Shown here piece after piece: positions 54,037-64,000 of a DNA stretch of 64,000 bases. A program made the translations under genes and the position numbers. The notes below the pieces were generated by a model. It was not told the origin of the DNA and made no database searches. It worked only from the letters and a program-made list of their open reading frames with translations. Origin of the DNA: Rhizobium sp. AQ_MP (lineage in GTDB: Bacteria > Pseudomonadota > Alphaproteobacteria > Rhizobiales > Rhizobiaceae); assembly GCF_014237835.1 (NCBI RefSeq), contig NZ_JACJVI010000003.1:186001-250000 (forward strand), written 5' to 3'. Position 1 is the first letter of the stretch. Every line of letters begins with the position of its first letter.

Positions 54037-56130
54037 GCAAGATTGTCACCATCGATTCGGGACAGCTGGCGCTGAGCCTGCGCCTGCCCGAACTCGGCAT
54101 GCCGGAAATCCTGTCTTTTGGGGCAGAACCGGCAGAAACCGATCCCCTGTTCGAAATCGAACGATCGAGCCGAGTCAACGGCATGGATGTGGCTGTCCCA
54201 TCATACGTTCTGCTGCCAACAGGCGGCATGGGCTTCTTCGGCTGGCCGGCGATTGCAGGTCACCGCGGGGGCCGCGATTTTGTCGCCCAGTTCGGCCAGT
54301 GGGAATTCTTCCGCGACGGGCATCACACCATCCTCGCCGGCATCGATCCTGTCGCGAAGCTCGCCCTGTCGATCACCCTGACCGCCCATCCTTCCGGCCT
54401 CATCTCGATGGCGACGAAGCTGACCAATCGCGGCGACACGGACTATCAGCTCGACCGCTGCATGGCCGGCACCTTCCTTGCGCCGGCAGGTGACCTGCAG
54501 GTGATGAGCTTCACCGGCATCTGGGGGCGTGAGTTCCAGACGCGGCGCGAGCTTTTGGGCAACGGTACCTGGATCCAGGAAAACCGTCGCGGTCGCACCT
54601 CGCATGATCGCTTCCCGATGCTGTTCATCGAGAGCGAGACCCAGATCTTCGGCGTGACACTCGGCTTCAGCGGCAACCACCAGATGGTGATCGACCGGAC
54701 GGATGACGGCCGCCGCCTCGTGCATCTCGGGGAGCTGTTCGAGCCGGGTGAGATCATTCTTGCGCCGGGTGAAAGCTATGAGAGCCCGGTTGCCTATGCC
54801 GGGGCCGATACGGAAGATTTCCACGCCTTCGTGCGCGAAGAGCTGATCGACTGGCCGGGTGGCCGGATGACGCCGCGCCCGGTGACGCTCAACACCTGGG
54901 AAGGCAATTACTTCGACCACCAGATGGACTCGCTCAAGGCCCAGGCGACAGCCGCAGCCGAGCTCGGTATCGAGCGTTTCGTGCTCGACGACGGCTGGTT
55001 CGGCAAACGCGACAACGACACGACCAGCCTTGGCGACTGGGACATCGATGCGCGCAAATATCCCGATGGCCTGAAGCCGCTGGTCGATCATGTCACAGGG
55101 CTTGGCATGCAGTTCGGCATCTGGTTCGAGCCTGAGATGGTGAACCCGGTCTCCGAGCTCTACAAGGCGCATCCCGACTGGGCACTGACGATCGAGGGCC
55201 GTCCGATCCTGGAATCGCGCACCCAGCTGGTGCTGGATCTGACGCGTCCCGAGGTCTCCGACTATCTCTTCGGCAAGATCGACGCCGTACTGTCGAACCA
55301 TGCCGTCTCCTACATCAAGTGGGACATGAACCGCGATCTGACGCATGCGGCCGGTCGCGACGGCAAGGCGAAGACTGCCGCCCAGACCCGCGCCGTCTAT
55401 GCGCTGATGGACCGCGTTCGTGCGGCTCACCCCAATGTCGAAATCGAAAGCTGCGCCTCCGGTGGCGGACGTATCGATTACGGCGCCTTAAAGCGCACCC
55501 ATCGCGTCTGGACGTCGGATTGCACGGATGCGCTGGAGCGGCTGGAAATCCAGCGCGGCGCTTCGGTCTTCGTGCCGCCGGAAATTCTCGGCAGCCATAT
55601 CTCGGCCTCGCCGAACCATCAGACCGGTCGTCGGCACACGCTTGCCTTCCGGGCGCTCGTGGCCATCGCCTATCATCTCGGTGTGGAGCTGAACCCGCTC
55701 GAACTCACCGATGAGGAACGCGTCGAACTCAAGGTCTATATCGAGACCTACAAGCGGCTGCGCGATCTCTTCCATGCGCCGAGCGCCAGTTTCCGCATGG
55801 AGCCGCTGGACGGTCGCTATGTCTGGGGTGCGGCTTCGGCCGAGAAAATCGTGGTGATCGTCGCCCAGGGACCGCAGATGGTGGGCGAACAGCCAGCACC
55901 TCTGCGTCTGCCCGATGAGATCACCCAGTTCGGCGGCCAGTGGCGGATCAAGACCGTGCTGCCGGCAGAACCGCAATTCATCCGCATCTCCGAGGGCCAG
56001 AAGGCGCTGCTTTCCGGTGCCGTCACCTTCGCGCTTTCCAGTGCCGGACTTGCCGGCCTGCCGCTGCCGATGCTGACGCCCGAAAGCGCTCTTCTCCTCG
56101 AACTCGAACCGATCAAGGGAGGCAAGACCC

Positions 56131-56138
<8 letters not shown>
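54033..56138 (+). CDS. Alpha-galactosidase, GH36
   Basis: 701 residues from [15 protein letters not shown] at 54033. N-terminal beta-sandwich, then the TIM barrel with [15 protein letters not shown], nucleophile Asp431 in [11 protein letters not shown], and acid/base Asp496 in [13 protein letters not shown]-terminal sandwich. Known reaction: retaining hydrolysis of terminal alpha-1,6-galactose (melibiose, raffinose family). No signal peptide, so it acts on imported sugars. Its 3' end overlaps the ATPase gene by 8 bases. Confidence 0.95.
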
Positions 56139-57221
<1,083 letters not shown>

Positions 57222-57222
<1 letters not shown>

Positions 57223-59153
57223 TGCTGGGCGTCTGCTACTATCCGGAACACTGGGACGAAAGCCGGTGGCGAACCGACGCGCGCCGAATGCGCGAAATCG
57301 GCATTTCCTTCGTGCGCATCGGCGAGTTCGCCTGGTCTCGTTTGGAGCCCTCGCGTGGCAATTTCACCTTCGAATGGCTCGACCGGGCGATCGACGTGCT
57401 GCATGAAGCGGGCCTGAAGGTCGTCTTGGGCACGCCGACCGCGACTCCGCCCAAGTGGCTGGTGGACGAATGCCCCGATATCATTCCCTATGACGAACAC
57501 GGCCGCCCGCGCGGCTTCGGCTCGCGCCGTCACTATACCTTCTCGTCGGAGACCTGGTGGAAGGAAAGCGCGCGGATCGTCGAGATGGTCGCCAAGCGCT
57601 ATGGCGAGCACCCCGGCATCGTCGGCTGGCAGACTGACAATGAATATGGCTGCCACGATACAACCCTCTCCTGGGGGGCCGAGGATCTGAAGAGCTTCAA
57701 GCGCTGGCTGCGGCTGCGCTACCAGTCGACCGATCAGCTGAACGAAGCCTGGGGCTCGGTCTTCTGGTCGATGGAGCTCACAAGCTTCGATGACGTCGCC
57801 CTGCCGAACCTGACGGTCACCGAACCGAACCCGGCGACGCGTCTGGACTTCTGGCGTTTCCATTCCGACCAGGTCGCGGCCTATGACAAGATGCAGTGCG
57901 AGATCATCCGCAAGCATTCGCCCGGTCGCTGGATCACCCATAACTTCATGGGCTTCGTGTCCGACTTCGACCACTTCAAGGTTGGCGACAATCTCGATCT
58001 CGCCTCCTGGGACAGTTATCCGATCGGCTTCGTCGAGAAGTTCCCCTTCACCGAAGACGAGCGCAATCGCTGGGCCGAAACCTCGCATCCCGATATCGCG
58101 CCCTATCACCACGATCTCTATCGCGCGGTCGGCAAGGGTCGCTTCTGGGTGATGGAGCAGCAGCCGGGTCCGGTGAACTGGGCGCCGTGGAACCCCGTGC
58201 CGAAGCCCGGTATGGTGCGTCTGTGGACCTGGGAGGCGTTGGCACATGGAGCAGACGTCGTCAGCTATTTCCGCTGGCGTCAGGCACCGTTTGCGCAGGA
58301 GCAGATGCATGCGGGTCTGAACCTGCCGGGTCTCGACGAGTGGTCGCCGGGCGGCAAGGAAGCCATGCGGGTCTCGGACGAACTTGCGGCTCTCGGGGCG
58401 CTTCCCGAAACGAGCCAGGCACCCGTGGCACTGGTCTTCGACTATCAGAGCTACTGGTCGACGATGATCCAGCCGCAGGGCAAGGATTTCCGCTACGAGG
58501 AACTCTGCTTCCGCTGGTATGAGGCGCTGCGCCATCTCGGCCTGAACGTTGACTTCGTCCGTCCGGGCGCGTCGCTCGAGGGCTATCCGCTCGTTGTCGT
58601 GCCCTGCATGACGGAAGTGACTGAAGCCGCGCGGGCCGAGCTTGAGAAGACCAAAGGTGTTGTGGTGATCGGTGCGCGCACGGGTTCGCGCGACCGCAAT
58701 TTCCGCATACCGGAAAACCTGCCGCCGGGTCCGCTCGGCGCACTCACAGGCAATCGCGTCATTCAGGTCTCCTCCATGCGTCCGGGTCTCTCGGATGGCG
58801 TTTCCGGTGCGGTTTCGGGTCATGCGATCCGTTGGCGGGAATATCTGGAGACCTCGGCCTCGGTGCTGGCGACCTTCGACAATGGCGATCCGGCTCTCAC
58901 CGAGAAGGGCAAGGTGCTCTATCTCGCCTGCTGGGCGGATGCCGGACTTCTCGCCGAGGTGCTGGAACTGGCCACGAAGAAGGCCGGCGTTGCGACGCTG
59001 CGCGTACCCGACTTCATCCGTATCCGTCGCCGCGGTGACCTCGTCTTCGCCTTCAACTACGGCACGCAAGACTGGGCGCTGCCTGCAGATGCCGACCCGG
59101 TGCTTGGCGAGCCCGTCCTGAAACCGCAGGCAGTCGCCGCCTGGCGGACCTGA
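57222..59153 (+). CDS. Beta-galactosidase, GH42
   Basis: 643 residues starting MLGVCYYPEHWDESRW, the GH42 hallmark. Acid/base Glu141 in GWQTDNEYGCHDT and nucleophile Glu312 in WVMEQQPGPVNWAP; these are the same numbers as in the Thermus A4 enzyme, as I recall. Domains: TIM barrel (1-390), trimerisation domain (about 395-590) and short beta domain. Cytoplasmic; GH42 enzymes usually act on plant galactan oligosaccharides rather than lactose. Last gene of the coupled operon. Confidence 0.95.
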
Positions 59154-59167
59154 TCTCAAAGCTCTCG

Positions 59168-59190
59168 AAGGCCGGCATCACGCCGGCCTT
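59168..59190 (+). terminator. Hairpin after the galactoside operon
   Basis: Perfect 9-bp stem AAGGCCGGC/GCCGGCCTT with 5-base loop, 14 bp after the beta-galactosidase stop. No strong U-tract (CCCGTCTT). Probable terminator. Confidence 0.6.
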
Positions 59191-59271
59191 CCCGTCTTGC
59201 CCGGATCGAATTCCGGAACTCAACCATGGCTCACCGGTTTGACCCTCGAACCCACACGAGGAGACAGACCG

Positions 59272-60129
59272 ATGGCCGATTACCCAACACCGCCGTTCTC
59301 GCAGGACAAGGTCCCCATGCCGGGCCGTACCGCCGACATGAATCCCCGGCCGGACCACGGCGAGGAGAGTTACAGGGGCTCTGGAAAGCTCGAGGGCCTG
59401 AAGGCCATCATCACCGGTGGCGACAGCGGGATCGGCCGTGCGGTGGCGATTGCCTATGCGCGGGAAGGTGCCGATGTGCTGATTTCCTATATCGAAGAAG
59501 ATGAGGACGCACAGGATACCGCCCAATGGGTGGAGAAAGCGGGCCGAAAGGCCGTGCTGGTTCGGGGTGACATCCAGAATGCCGATCATTGCCGGGAGAT
59601 CGTCGACACTGCGGTTCGCGAACTCGGCGGCGTGGACATTCTTGTCAACAATGCTGCCCATCAGGCGACATTCGAGGACATCACTGAAATCCCGGATGAG
59701 GAGTGGGAACTCACCTTCCGCGTCAACATCCACGCGATGTTCTACCTGACCAAGGCTGCCGTGCCGCATATGAAAAACGGCGGTTCGATCATCAACACGG
59801 CGTCGATCAATTCGGATAGTCCGAGCCCCCATCTTCTCGCCTATGCGACGACCAAGGGTGCGATCCAGAACTTCACCGCCGGGCTTGCGCAAATGCTGGC
59901 GGAGAAGAAGATCAGGGCCAACTGCGTTGCGCCCGGTCCGATCTGGACGCCGCTTATTCCGTCGACGATGCCGGAAGATTCAGTCAAGAACTTCGGCAAG
60001 CAGGTGCCGATGCAGCGCCCCGGCCAGCCGGCGGAATTGCAGACGGCCTATGTGATGCTCGCAGATCCGCTTTCCAGCTATGTGTCCGGCGCGACGATCG
60101 CCGTCACCGGCGGAAAGCCGATTCTCTAA
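59272..60129 (+). CDS. Short-chain dehydrogenase/reductase (YdaD/YhdF-like stress SDR)
   Basis: 285 residues from MADYPTPPFSQDKVPMPG at 59272 (GAGGAGA upstream). The 45-residue polar N-terminal extension before the Rossmann motif GGDSGIGRAVA is characteristic of the YdaD/YhxC/YghA group. NNAA motif, catalytic Ser in INTASINSD and YATTKG Tyr/Lys. NAD(P)-dependent; the substrate is not known. Not obviously tied to the galactoside operon, from which a hairpin separates it. Confidence 0.9.
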   Translation: MADYPTPPFSQDKVPMPGRTADMNPRPDHGEESYRGSGKLEGLKAIITGGDSGIGRAVAIAYAREGADVLISYIEEDEDAQDTAQWVEKAGRKAVLVRGDIQNADHCREIVDTAVRELGGVDILVNNAAHQATFEDITEIPDEEWELTFRVNIHAMFYLTKAAVPHMKNGGSIINTASINSDSPSPHLLAYATTKGAIQNFTAGLAQMLAEKKIRANCVAPGPIWTPLIPSTMPEDSVKNFGKQVPMQRPGQPAELQTAYVMLADPLSSYVSGATIAVTGGKPIL

Positions 60130-60171
60130 GTCGGCCTTGCCTTTGGCGCGCGGCGTGGCAAGTTGCGCGCC

Positions 60172-60978
60172 ATGAACAAAGTGATCCTGATCATTCTCGA
60201 CGGGCTGCGCTACGACGTGGCCCGCTCCTGTCTCGGCTATATGGAAGGGCTCGTGGCTGCGGGGCGGGCGGATGTGCGCAAGCTGACCTGCGAACTGCCC
60301 GCCATGTCGCGGCCGCTCTATGAGACCTTGCTGACCGGGCGAAAGCCCGTAGACCATGGCGTGGTCAGCAATGGCGTGGTGCGCCGTTCGATGGGGGACA
60401 ATCTCTTCGCGCGGGTCAGGGCCCAGGGTGGCGTGACCGCTGCTGCCGCCTATCACTGGGTGTCCGAGCTTTATGTCTCCTGCCCGTTCGACCGGTATCG
60501 CGACCGCATTCTCGTCGATGGTACAGGCGATATCAGCCATGGTGTTTTCTATTGGGACGATGCCTATCCCGACAGCCATCTCTTCGCCGATGCCGAATGG
60601 CTCATTCGGTCCAAGGCGCCCGATTTCCTGCTGCTCCACCCGATGAATGTCGATGATGCCGGGCACAAGCATGGGGGCTACAGTGTCGATTATCGCAATG
60701 CGGCGCGCTTGCAGGGCGATCTGCTTGCGCGGCATGTGCCTGGCTGGCTCGAGGCCGGTTACGGCGTCATCGTCACGGCAGATCACGGCATGGGTGACGA
60801 CGGCAATCATGCCGGGCCGACGCCGGAGGAGACGGAAGTGCCCTTCTACACGGTCGGCTTCCGGGTCGAGAAAGCGGCCCTGCTGCAGCAGATCCAGATT
60901 GCCGGCCTCGTCTGCCGGTTGATGGACATTGATCCCGGCGACATGCCGGCCTTTGGCGGGACCGTGGAGCGCCTCTGA
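60172..60978 (+). CDS. Alkaline-phosphatase superfamily protein (phosphodiesterase/nucleotide pyrophosphatase type)
   Basis: 268 residues from MNKVILIILDGLRYD. Metal-binding Asp in ILDGLRYD, probable nucleophile Thr in YETLLTGRKP, NVDDAGHKHGG, and the late ADHGMGDDGNH, all standard for the type-I phosphodiesterase family. No signal peptide. It begins 42 bp after the SDR and is followed by a second SDR and the photolyase, all in one direction. Substrate unknown. Confidence 0.83.
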   Translation: MNKVILIILDGLRYDVARSCLGYMEGLVAAGRADVRKLTCELPAMSRPLYETLLTGRKPVDHGVVSNGVVRRSMGDNLFARVRAQGGVTAAAAYHWVSELYVSCPFDRYRDRILVDGTGDISHGVFYWDDAYPDSHLFADAEWLIRSKAPDFLLLHPMNVDDAGHKHGGYSVDYRNAARLQGDLLARHVPGWLEAGYGVIVTADHGMGDDGNHAGPTPEETEVPFYTVGFRVEKAALLQQIQIAGLVCRLMDIDPGDMPAFGGTVERL

Positions 60979-61046
60979 GACAATGTGTGCCTGATCCGGT
61001 TTGGCTGCCTGCCGTAGTGGGTAGCACAGACCCGCAGGAGATCCAG

Positions 61047-61763
61047 ATGTCCGACTTTTCCGGAATGACGTCCCTCAATCCCGGCTACCGTGCCCTCGTC
61101 CTTGGCGCAAGCGGGGGCATCGGCGGCGCGTTTGCTGCCGCGATCAAGGCCGATCCTGCCTGTGGCCGTGTGATGGAACTCTCTCGCAGTCGTGACGGGT
61201 TTGATATCACGGATGATTCCTCTGTGGGGGCGGCGGCAGCCCTGTTTTTGGAAGCAGGTCAGAAATTCGATCTCATTCTCTGTGCGACGGGTGCGCTCGT
61301 CATCAATGGCAATGGCCCGGAAAAGACGATCAAGGCGATCCAGGCGGATGTGATGGCGGCGCAGTTTGCGCTGAACGCCATCGGCCCGGCGCTGGCACTG
61401 AAGCACTTCGCGCCGCTGCTCTCCAACGAGGGCAAGAGCGTGTTTGCCACGCTGTCGGCGCGGGTCGGCTCGATTGGCGACAACAAGCTCGGCGGCTGGA
61501 TCTCCTATCGCTCGGCGAAATCGGCCCTCAACCAGATCACCCGCACCTCGGCGATCGAGATTGCCCGTCTCCGACCGAAAAGCGTGGTGGTCGCCTTGCA
61601 TCCCGGCTCCGTCGATACCGGCTTTTCCGGCGGCTTCTCCAAGACACATGACAAGATCCAGCCATCCGAAAGTGTCGCCATGATGCTTTCGGTGCTTGAT
61701 GGCCTTGAGCCTGCCCAGACCGGCGGCTTCTTCGCCTATGACGGCCAGCCGATCGAATGGTGA
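61047..61763 (+). CDS. SDR family oxidoreductase, next to photolyase
   Basis: 238 residues from MSDFSGMTSLNPGYRAL at 61047 (AGGAG upstream). Cofactor motif GASGGIGGAFA and active-site YRSAKSALN; catalytic Ser in LSARVGSIGD. C-factor/CsgA-like short SDR. Its stop lies 7 bases into phrB, so the two are translationally coupled, which may imply a role in flavin or deazaflavin/antenna handling. That link is speculation. Confidence 0.88.
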   Translation: MSDFSGMTSLNPGYRALVLGASGGIGGAFAAAIKADPACGRVMELSRSRDGFDITDDSSVGAAAALFLEAGQKFDLILCATGALVINGNGPEKTIKAIQADVMAAQFALNAIGPALALKHFAPLLSNEGKSVFATLSARVGSIGDNKLGGWISYRSAKSALNQITRTSAIEIARLRPKSVVVALHPGSVDTGFSGGFSKTHDKIQPSESVAMMLSVLDGLEPAQTGGFFAYDGQPIEW

Positions 61764-63295
61764 AGGCATCGCGTATCCATCTCGTTCTCGGCGACCAGCT
61801 TACGCATTCGCTGTCTGGCCTTGCCGATGCCGATCCGGAAACCTCGCTGGTGCTGATGGCGGAAGTCATGAGCGAGGCGACCTATGTGAAGCATCACAAG
61901 AAGAAGATCGCCTTTCTCTTTTCCGCCATGCGGCACTTCGCCGAAGAGCTAAGGCAGACGGGGTTCCAGGTCCGCTATGTGACGCTTGATGACCCCGAGA
62001 ACACTCAGAGCCTCAAAGGTGAGCTTGCCCGCGCGCTTGCCGAGAGCGGCGCTTCCGCAGTCATCGCCACGGAATGCGGCGAATGGCGTCTGGCCGAGGA
62101 GATGCGGGGCTGGGAAACGGATCTCGGCGTGCCCGTCGAGATCCGCGAAGACGATCGCTTTCTCTGTCCGATCGAGGACTTCCGCACCTGGCGCAAGGGC
62201 CGCAAGCAGCTGCGCATGGAGTATTTCTATCGCGACATGCGTCGGCGGCATCGGGTGCTGCTGGAGGGTGAGGAGCCTGTCGGCGGCAAGTGGAATTTCG
62301 ATGCTGAAAACCGCAAGCCGCCGGATGAGGGGCTGAGAGGGCCGAAGCGGATCAGTCATGCCAAGGACGACATCACGAAATCCGTTCTGGCATTGGTCGG
62401 ACAGCGTTTTGCCGATCATATGGGATCACTCGACAGCTTCCATTTCGCCGTGACTGCTGGCCAGGCGCAGATCGAGTTGCAGCAGTTCATTGACGAGATC
62501 CTGCCAAACTTCGGCGACTACCAGGACGCTATGGTCAAGGGCGAGCCCTATCTCTACCACTCGCTCATCTCCGCCTACATCAATGCCGGATTGCTGCTGC
62601 CGATCGATGTCATCCGCCGGGCGGAGGCCGCATGGTTCGAGGCACGTGCGCCGCTCAATGCGGTCGAAGGCTTCATTCGCCAGATCCTCGGCTGGCGCGA
62701 ATATGTGCGCGGCATCTACTGGACGGAGATGCCTGATTATGCCGGCCTGAACCATCTCTCGGCCTCCCGCCCGCTGCCCCAGATGTACTGGACGGCAAAG
62801 ACCGAGATGGCCTGCATGCAGGGTGCGATCGGGGACACGATCGAGCATGCCTACTCGCATCACATCCAGCGACTGATGGTAACGGGCAATTTTGCCATGC
62901 TGGCCGGCATCGATCCGGCGGAGGTCTGCGAATGGTACCTCGCGGTCTATTCCGACGCCTATGAATGGGTCGAGTTGCCGAACACGCTCGGCATGGCGCT
63001 TTATGGCGATGGCGGCATCATGGCCAGCAAACCCTATGCGGCGAGCGGCAAGTATATCGACCGGATGAGCAATTTCTGCGGCGGCTGCCGCTACGATCCG
63101 AAACTGACGACCGGGCCGAAGGCCTGCCCCTTCAATGCGCTCTACTGGGACTTCCTCGATCGCAACACGGAAAAGCTCGCTCGAAACCCCCGGCTATCGA
63201 ACATGTATGCGACGTGGCGGCGAATGGACCCGTTCAAGCAGGAAGCGATCCGCAAGCATGCGGCGCAGATGCTCGACACGCTTAATACCCTCTGA
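61757..63295 (+). CDS. phrB: Fe-S bacterial (6-4) photolyase/cryptochrome
   Basis: 512 residues from MVKASRIHLVLGDQLTHSL. Deoxyribodipyrimidine-photolyase-related family. Cys353, Cys441, Cys444 and Cys457 (in MACMQG, NFCGGCRYD, KACPFN) fall exactly three positions after the four 4Fe-4S ligands I recall for Agrobacterium PhrB (350, 438, 441, 454). Known role: light-driven repair of 6-4 photoproducts with FAD and a lumazine antenna. The start overlaps the SDR stop. Confidence 0.94.
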   Translation: MVKASRIHLVLGDQLTHSLSGLADADPETSLVLMAEVMSEATYVKHHKKKIAFLFSAMRHFAEELRQTGFQVRYVTLDDPENTQSLKGELARALAESGASAVIATECGEWRLAEEMRGWETDLGVPVEIREDDRFLCPIEDFRTWRKGRKQLRMEYFYRDMRRRHRVLLEGEEPVGGKWNFDAENRKPPDEGLRGPKRISHAKDDITKSVLALVGQRFADHMGSLDSFHFAVTAGQAQIELQQFIDEILPNFGDYQDAMVKGEPYLYHSLISAYINAGLLLPIDVIRRAEAAWFEARAPLNAVEGFIRQILGWREYVRGIYWTEMPDYAGLNHLSASRPLPQMYWTAKTEMACMQGAIGDTIEHAYSHHIQRLMVTGNFAMLAGIDPAEVCEWYLAVYSDAYEWVELPNTLGMALYGDGGIMASKPYAASGKYIDRMSNFCGGCRYDPKLTTGPKACPFNALYWDFLDRNTEKLARNPRLSNMYATWRRMDPFKQEAIRKHAAQMLDTLNTL

Positions 63296-63309
63296 CGGCT
63301 GTTTCGACC

Positions 63310-64000
63310 TCAAATGGCCGGGCTCGGCTCTTCCTTCAGAAGTCCGCTGGTGCGCAGTAGCGAGGTGAAACGGCCGCCGAGTGCGCTCAACTGGTCATAG
63401 TTGCCCATCTCGATGACCCGGCCGTGATCAAGGAAGACCACGAGATCGGCTTCCCGGATCGTGGAGAGGCGGTGGGCGATGATGAAGGTCGTCCGGTTCT
63501 TGCGCAGCCTGTCGATCGCTTCCTTCACGCGTGCCTCGGTCTCCACGTCCAGCGCGCTGGTGGCTTCGTCAAGCACGAGGATCGGGGCGTTCTTGAGAAT
63601 GGCGCGGGCAATCGCGATGCGCTGACGCTCGCCGCCCGACAGCCGGTTGCCGCGTTCGCCGACATGGGTGTCGTAGCCGATCATGCGGCTTTCGATGAAG
63701 TCGGTCGCTGCGGCTGCCTCGGCTGCCTGGATGATCTCTTCCTCGGTCGCATCCTCTCGGCCCAGCCGAATATTGTCCTTGATCGAGCGGTTCAAAAGGC
63801 CCGCGTCCTGGAAAACCGTTGCGATCGCATGACGCAGCGACTTGCGGGTTACTTTGGCGATGTCCTGACCATCGATCAGGATCTGTCCCGACTGCGGATC
63901 GTAGACACGTTGCAGGAGATTGATGAGCGTGGTTTTGCCGGCACCCGTCGGGCCGACGATTGCGACCGTCTGGCCAGCGCGGACGCTGAAGGAGATGTCG
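63310..64000 (-). CDS. ndvA: Cyclic beta-1,2-glucan exporter-like ABC transporter, C-terminal part
   Basis: Only the last about 230 residues are in the window; the N-terminal membrane domain lies beyond 64000. ABC ATPase: Walker A VGPTGAGKTTLINLL, Q-loop VFQDAGLLNRSI, signature RLSGGERQRIAIARA, Walker B ILVLDEATSALDVE, H-loop IIAHRLSTI. The combination GLLNRSI(K)DNIRLGRE and RVYDPQSG is close to NdvA/ChvA, which exports periplasmic cyclic beta-1,2-glucan. Other type-I exporters of this fold cannot be fully excluded. Confidence 0.8.
   Translation of the reverse strand, partial: DISFSVRAGQTVAIVGPTGAGKTTLINLLQRVYDPQSGQILIDGQDIAKVTRKSLRHAIATVFQDAGLLNRSIKDNIRLGREDATEEEIIQAAEAAAATDFIESRMIGYDTHVGERGNRLSGGERQRIAIARAILKNAPILVLDEATSALDVETEARVKEAIDRLRKNRTTFIIAHRLSTIREADLVVFLDHGRVIEMGNYDQLSALGGRFTSLLRTSGLLKEEPSPAI

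Overview
This 64-kb window is GC-rich, almost fully coding chromosomal DNA from an alphaproteobacterium of the order Rhizobiales, most likely Rhizobiaceae (Rhizobium/Agrobacterium group). The evidence is the rplU-rpmA / obgE-proB-proA-nadD-rsfS-rlmH block, an ndvA/chvA-like glucan exporter, a phrB-type Fe-S photolyase, a rhizobial-order C-P lyase operon and a RIME-like palindromic repeat. No rRNA, tRNA, CRISPR array, transposase or phage gene was found.

Layout. (1) 1-17 kb: a GlxA/FtrA-type regulator divergent from a rhodanese, then a long minus-strand housekeeping block (rplU, rpmA; obgE, proB, proA, nadD, rsfS, rlmH; an EnvC-like factor, ctpA; a YibQ-like deacetylase, rppH) with two GNAT acetyltransferases and a plus-strand EEP nuclease-type gene. 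(2) 14.7-28.0 kb: a complete phosphonate C-P lyase locus, phnGHIJ-[RIME-like element]-phnKL-acetyltransferase-phnCDE1E2-DUF1045-phnM-phnN, divergent from phnF. A Pho-box-like site and a palindrome lie in the phnF/phnG gap. (3) 28.1-32.3 kb: one isolated gene for a 1415-residue protein made entirely of 176 contiguous octapeptide repeats. These are organised in a second-order repeat of 17 octads (136 residues, 408 bp). This is the strongest candidate for something undescribed. (4) 32.7-39.6 kb: a P-type cation ATPase, a GntR/glutamine-amidotransferase divergent pair, and a LysR / ring-cleaving dioxygenase / hydrolase cluster resembling quinone-resistance mhq genes. (5) 39.7-49.9 kb: a sugar-acid cluster (UxaA-like dehydratase, aldo/keto reductase, FucU mutarotase, ribose-type ABC importer, Zn-alcohol dehydrogenase; divergent two-headed GntR regulator and tagaturonate/mannonate-type reductase). 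Together these fit an oxidative L-galactose route to 2-keto-3-deoxygluconate. (6) 49.9-59.2 kb: an AraC regulator divergent from a tightly coupled galactoside operon (binding protein, two permeases, GH36 alpha-galactosidase, ATPase, GH42 beta-galactosidase). (7) 59.3-64.0 kb: two SDR enzymes, a phosphodiesterase-type protein, the Fe-S photolyase, and the 3' part of an ndvA-like exporter.

Regions 5 and 6 together read as a galactose/galactoside utilisation island suited to plant cell-wall or seed-coat sugars. All functions are assigned by reading protein sequence and context; no database search was run, and comparisons with named proteins are from memory.
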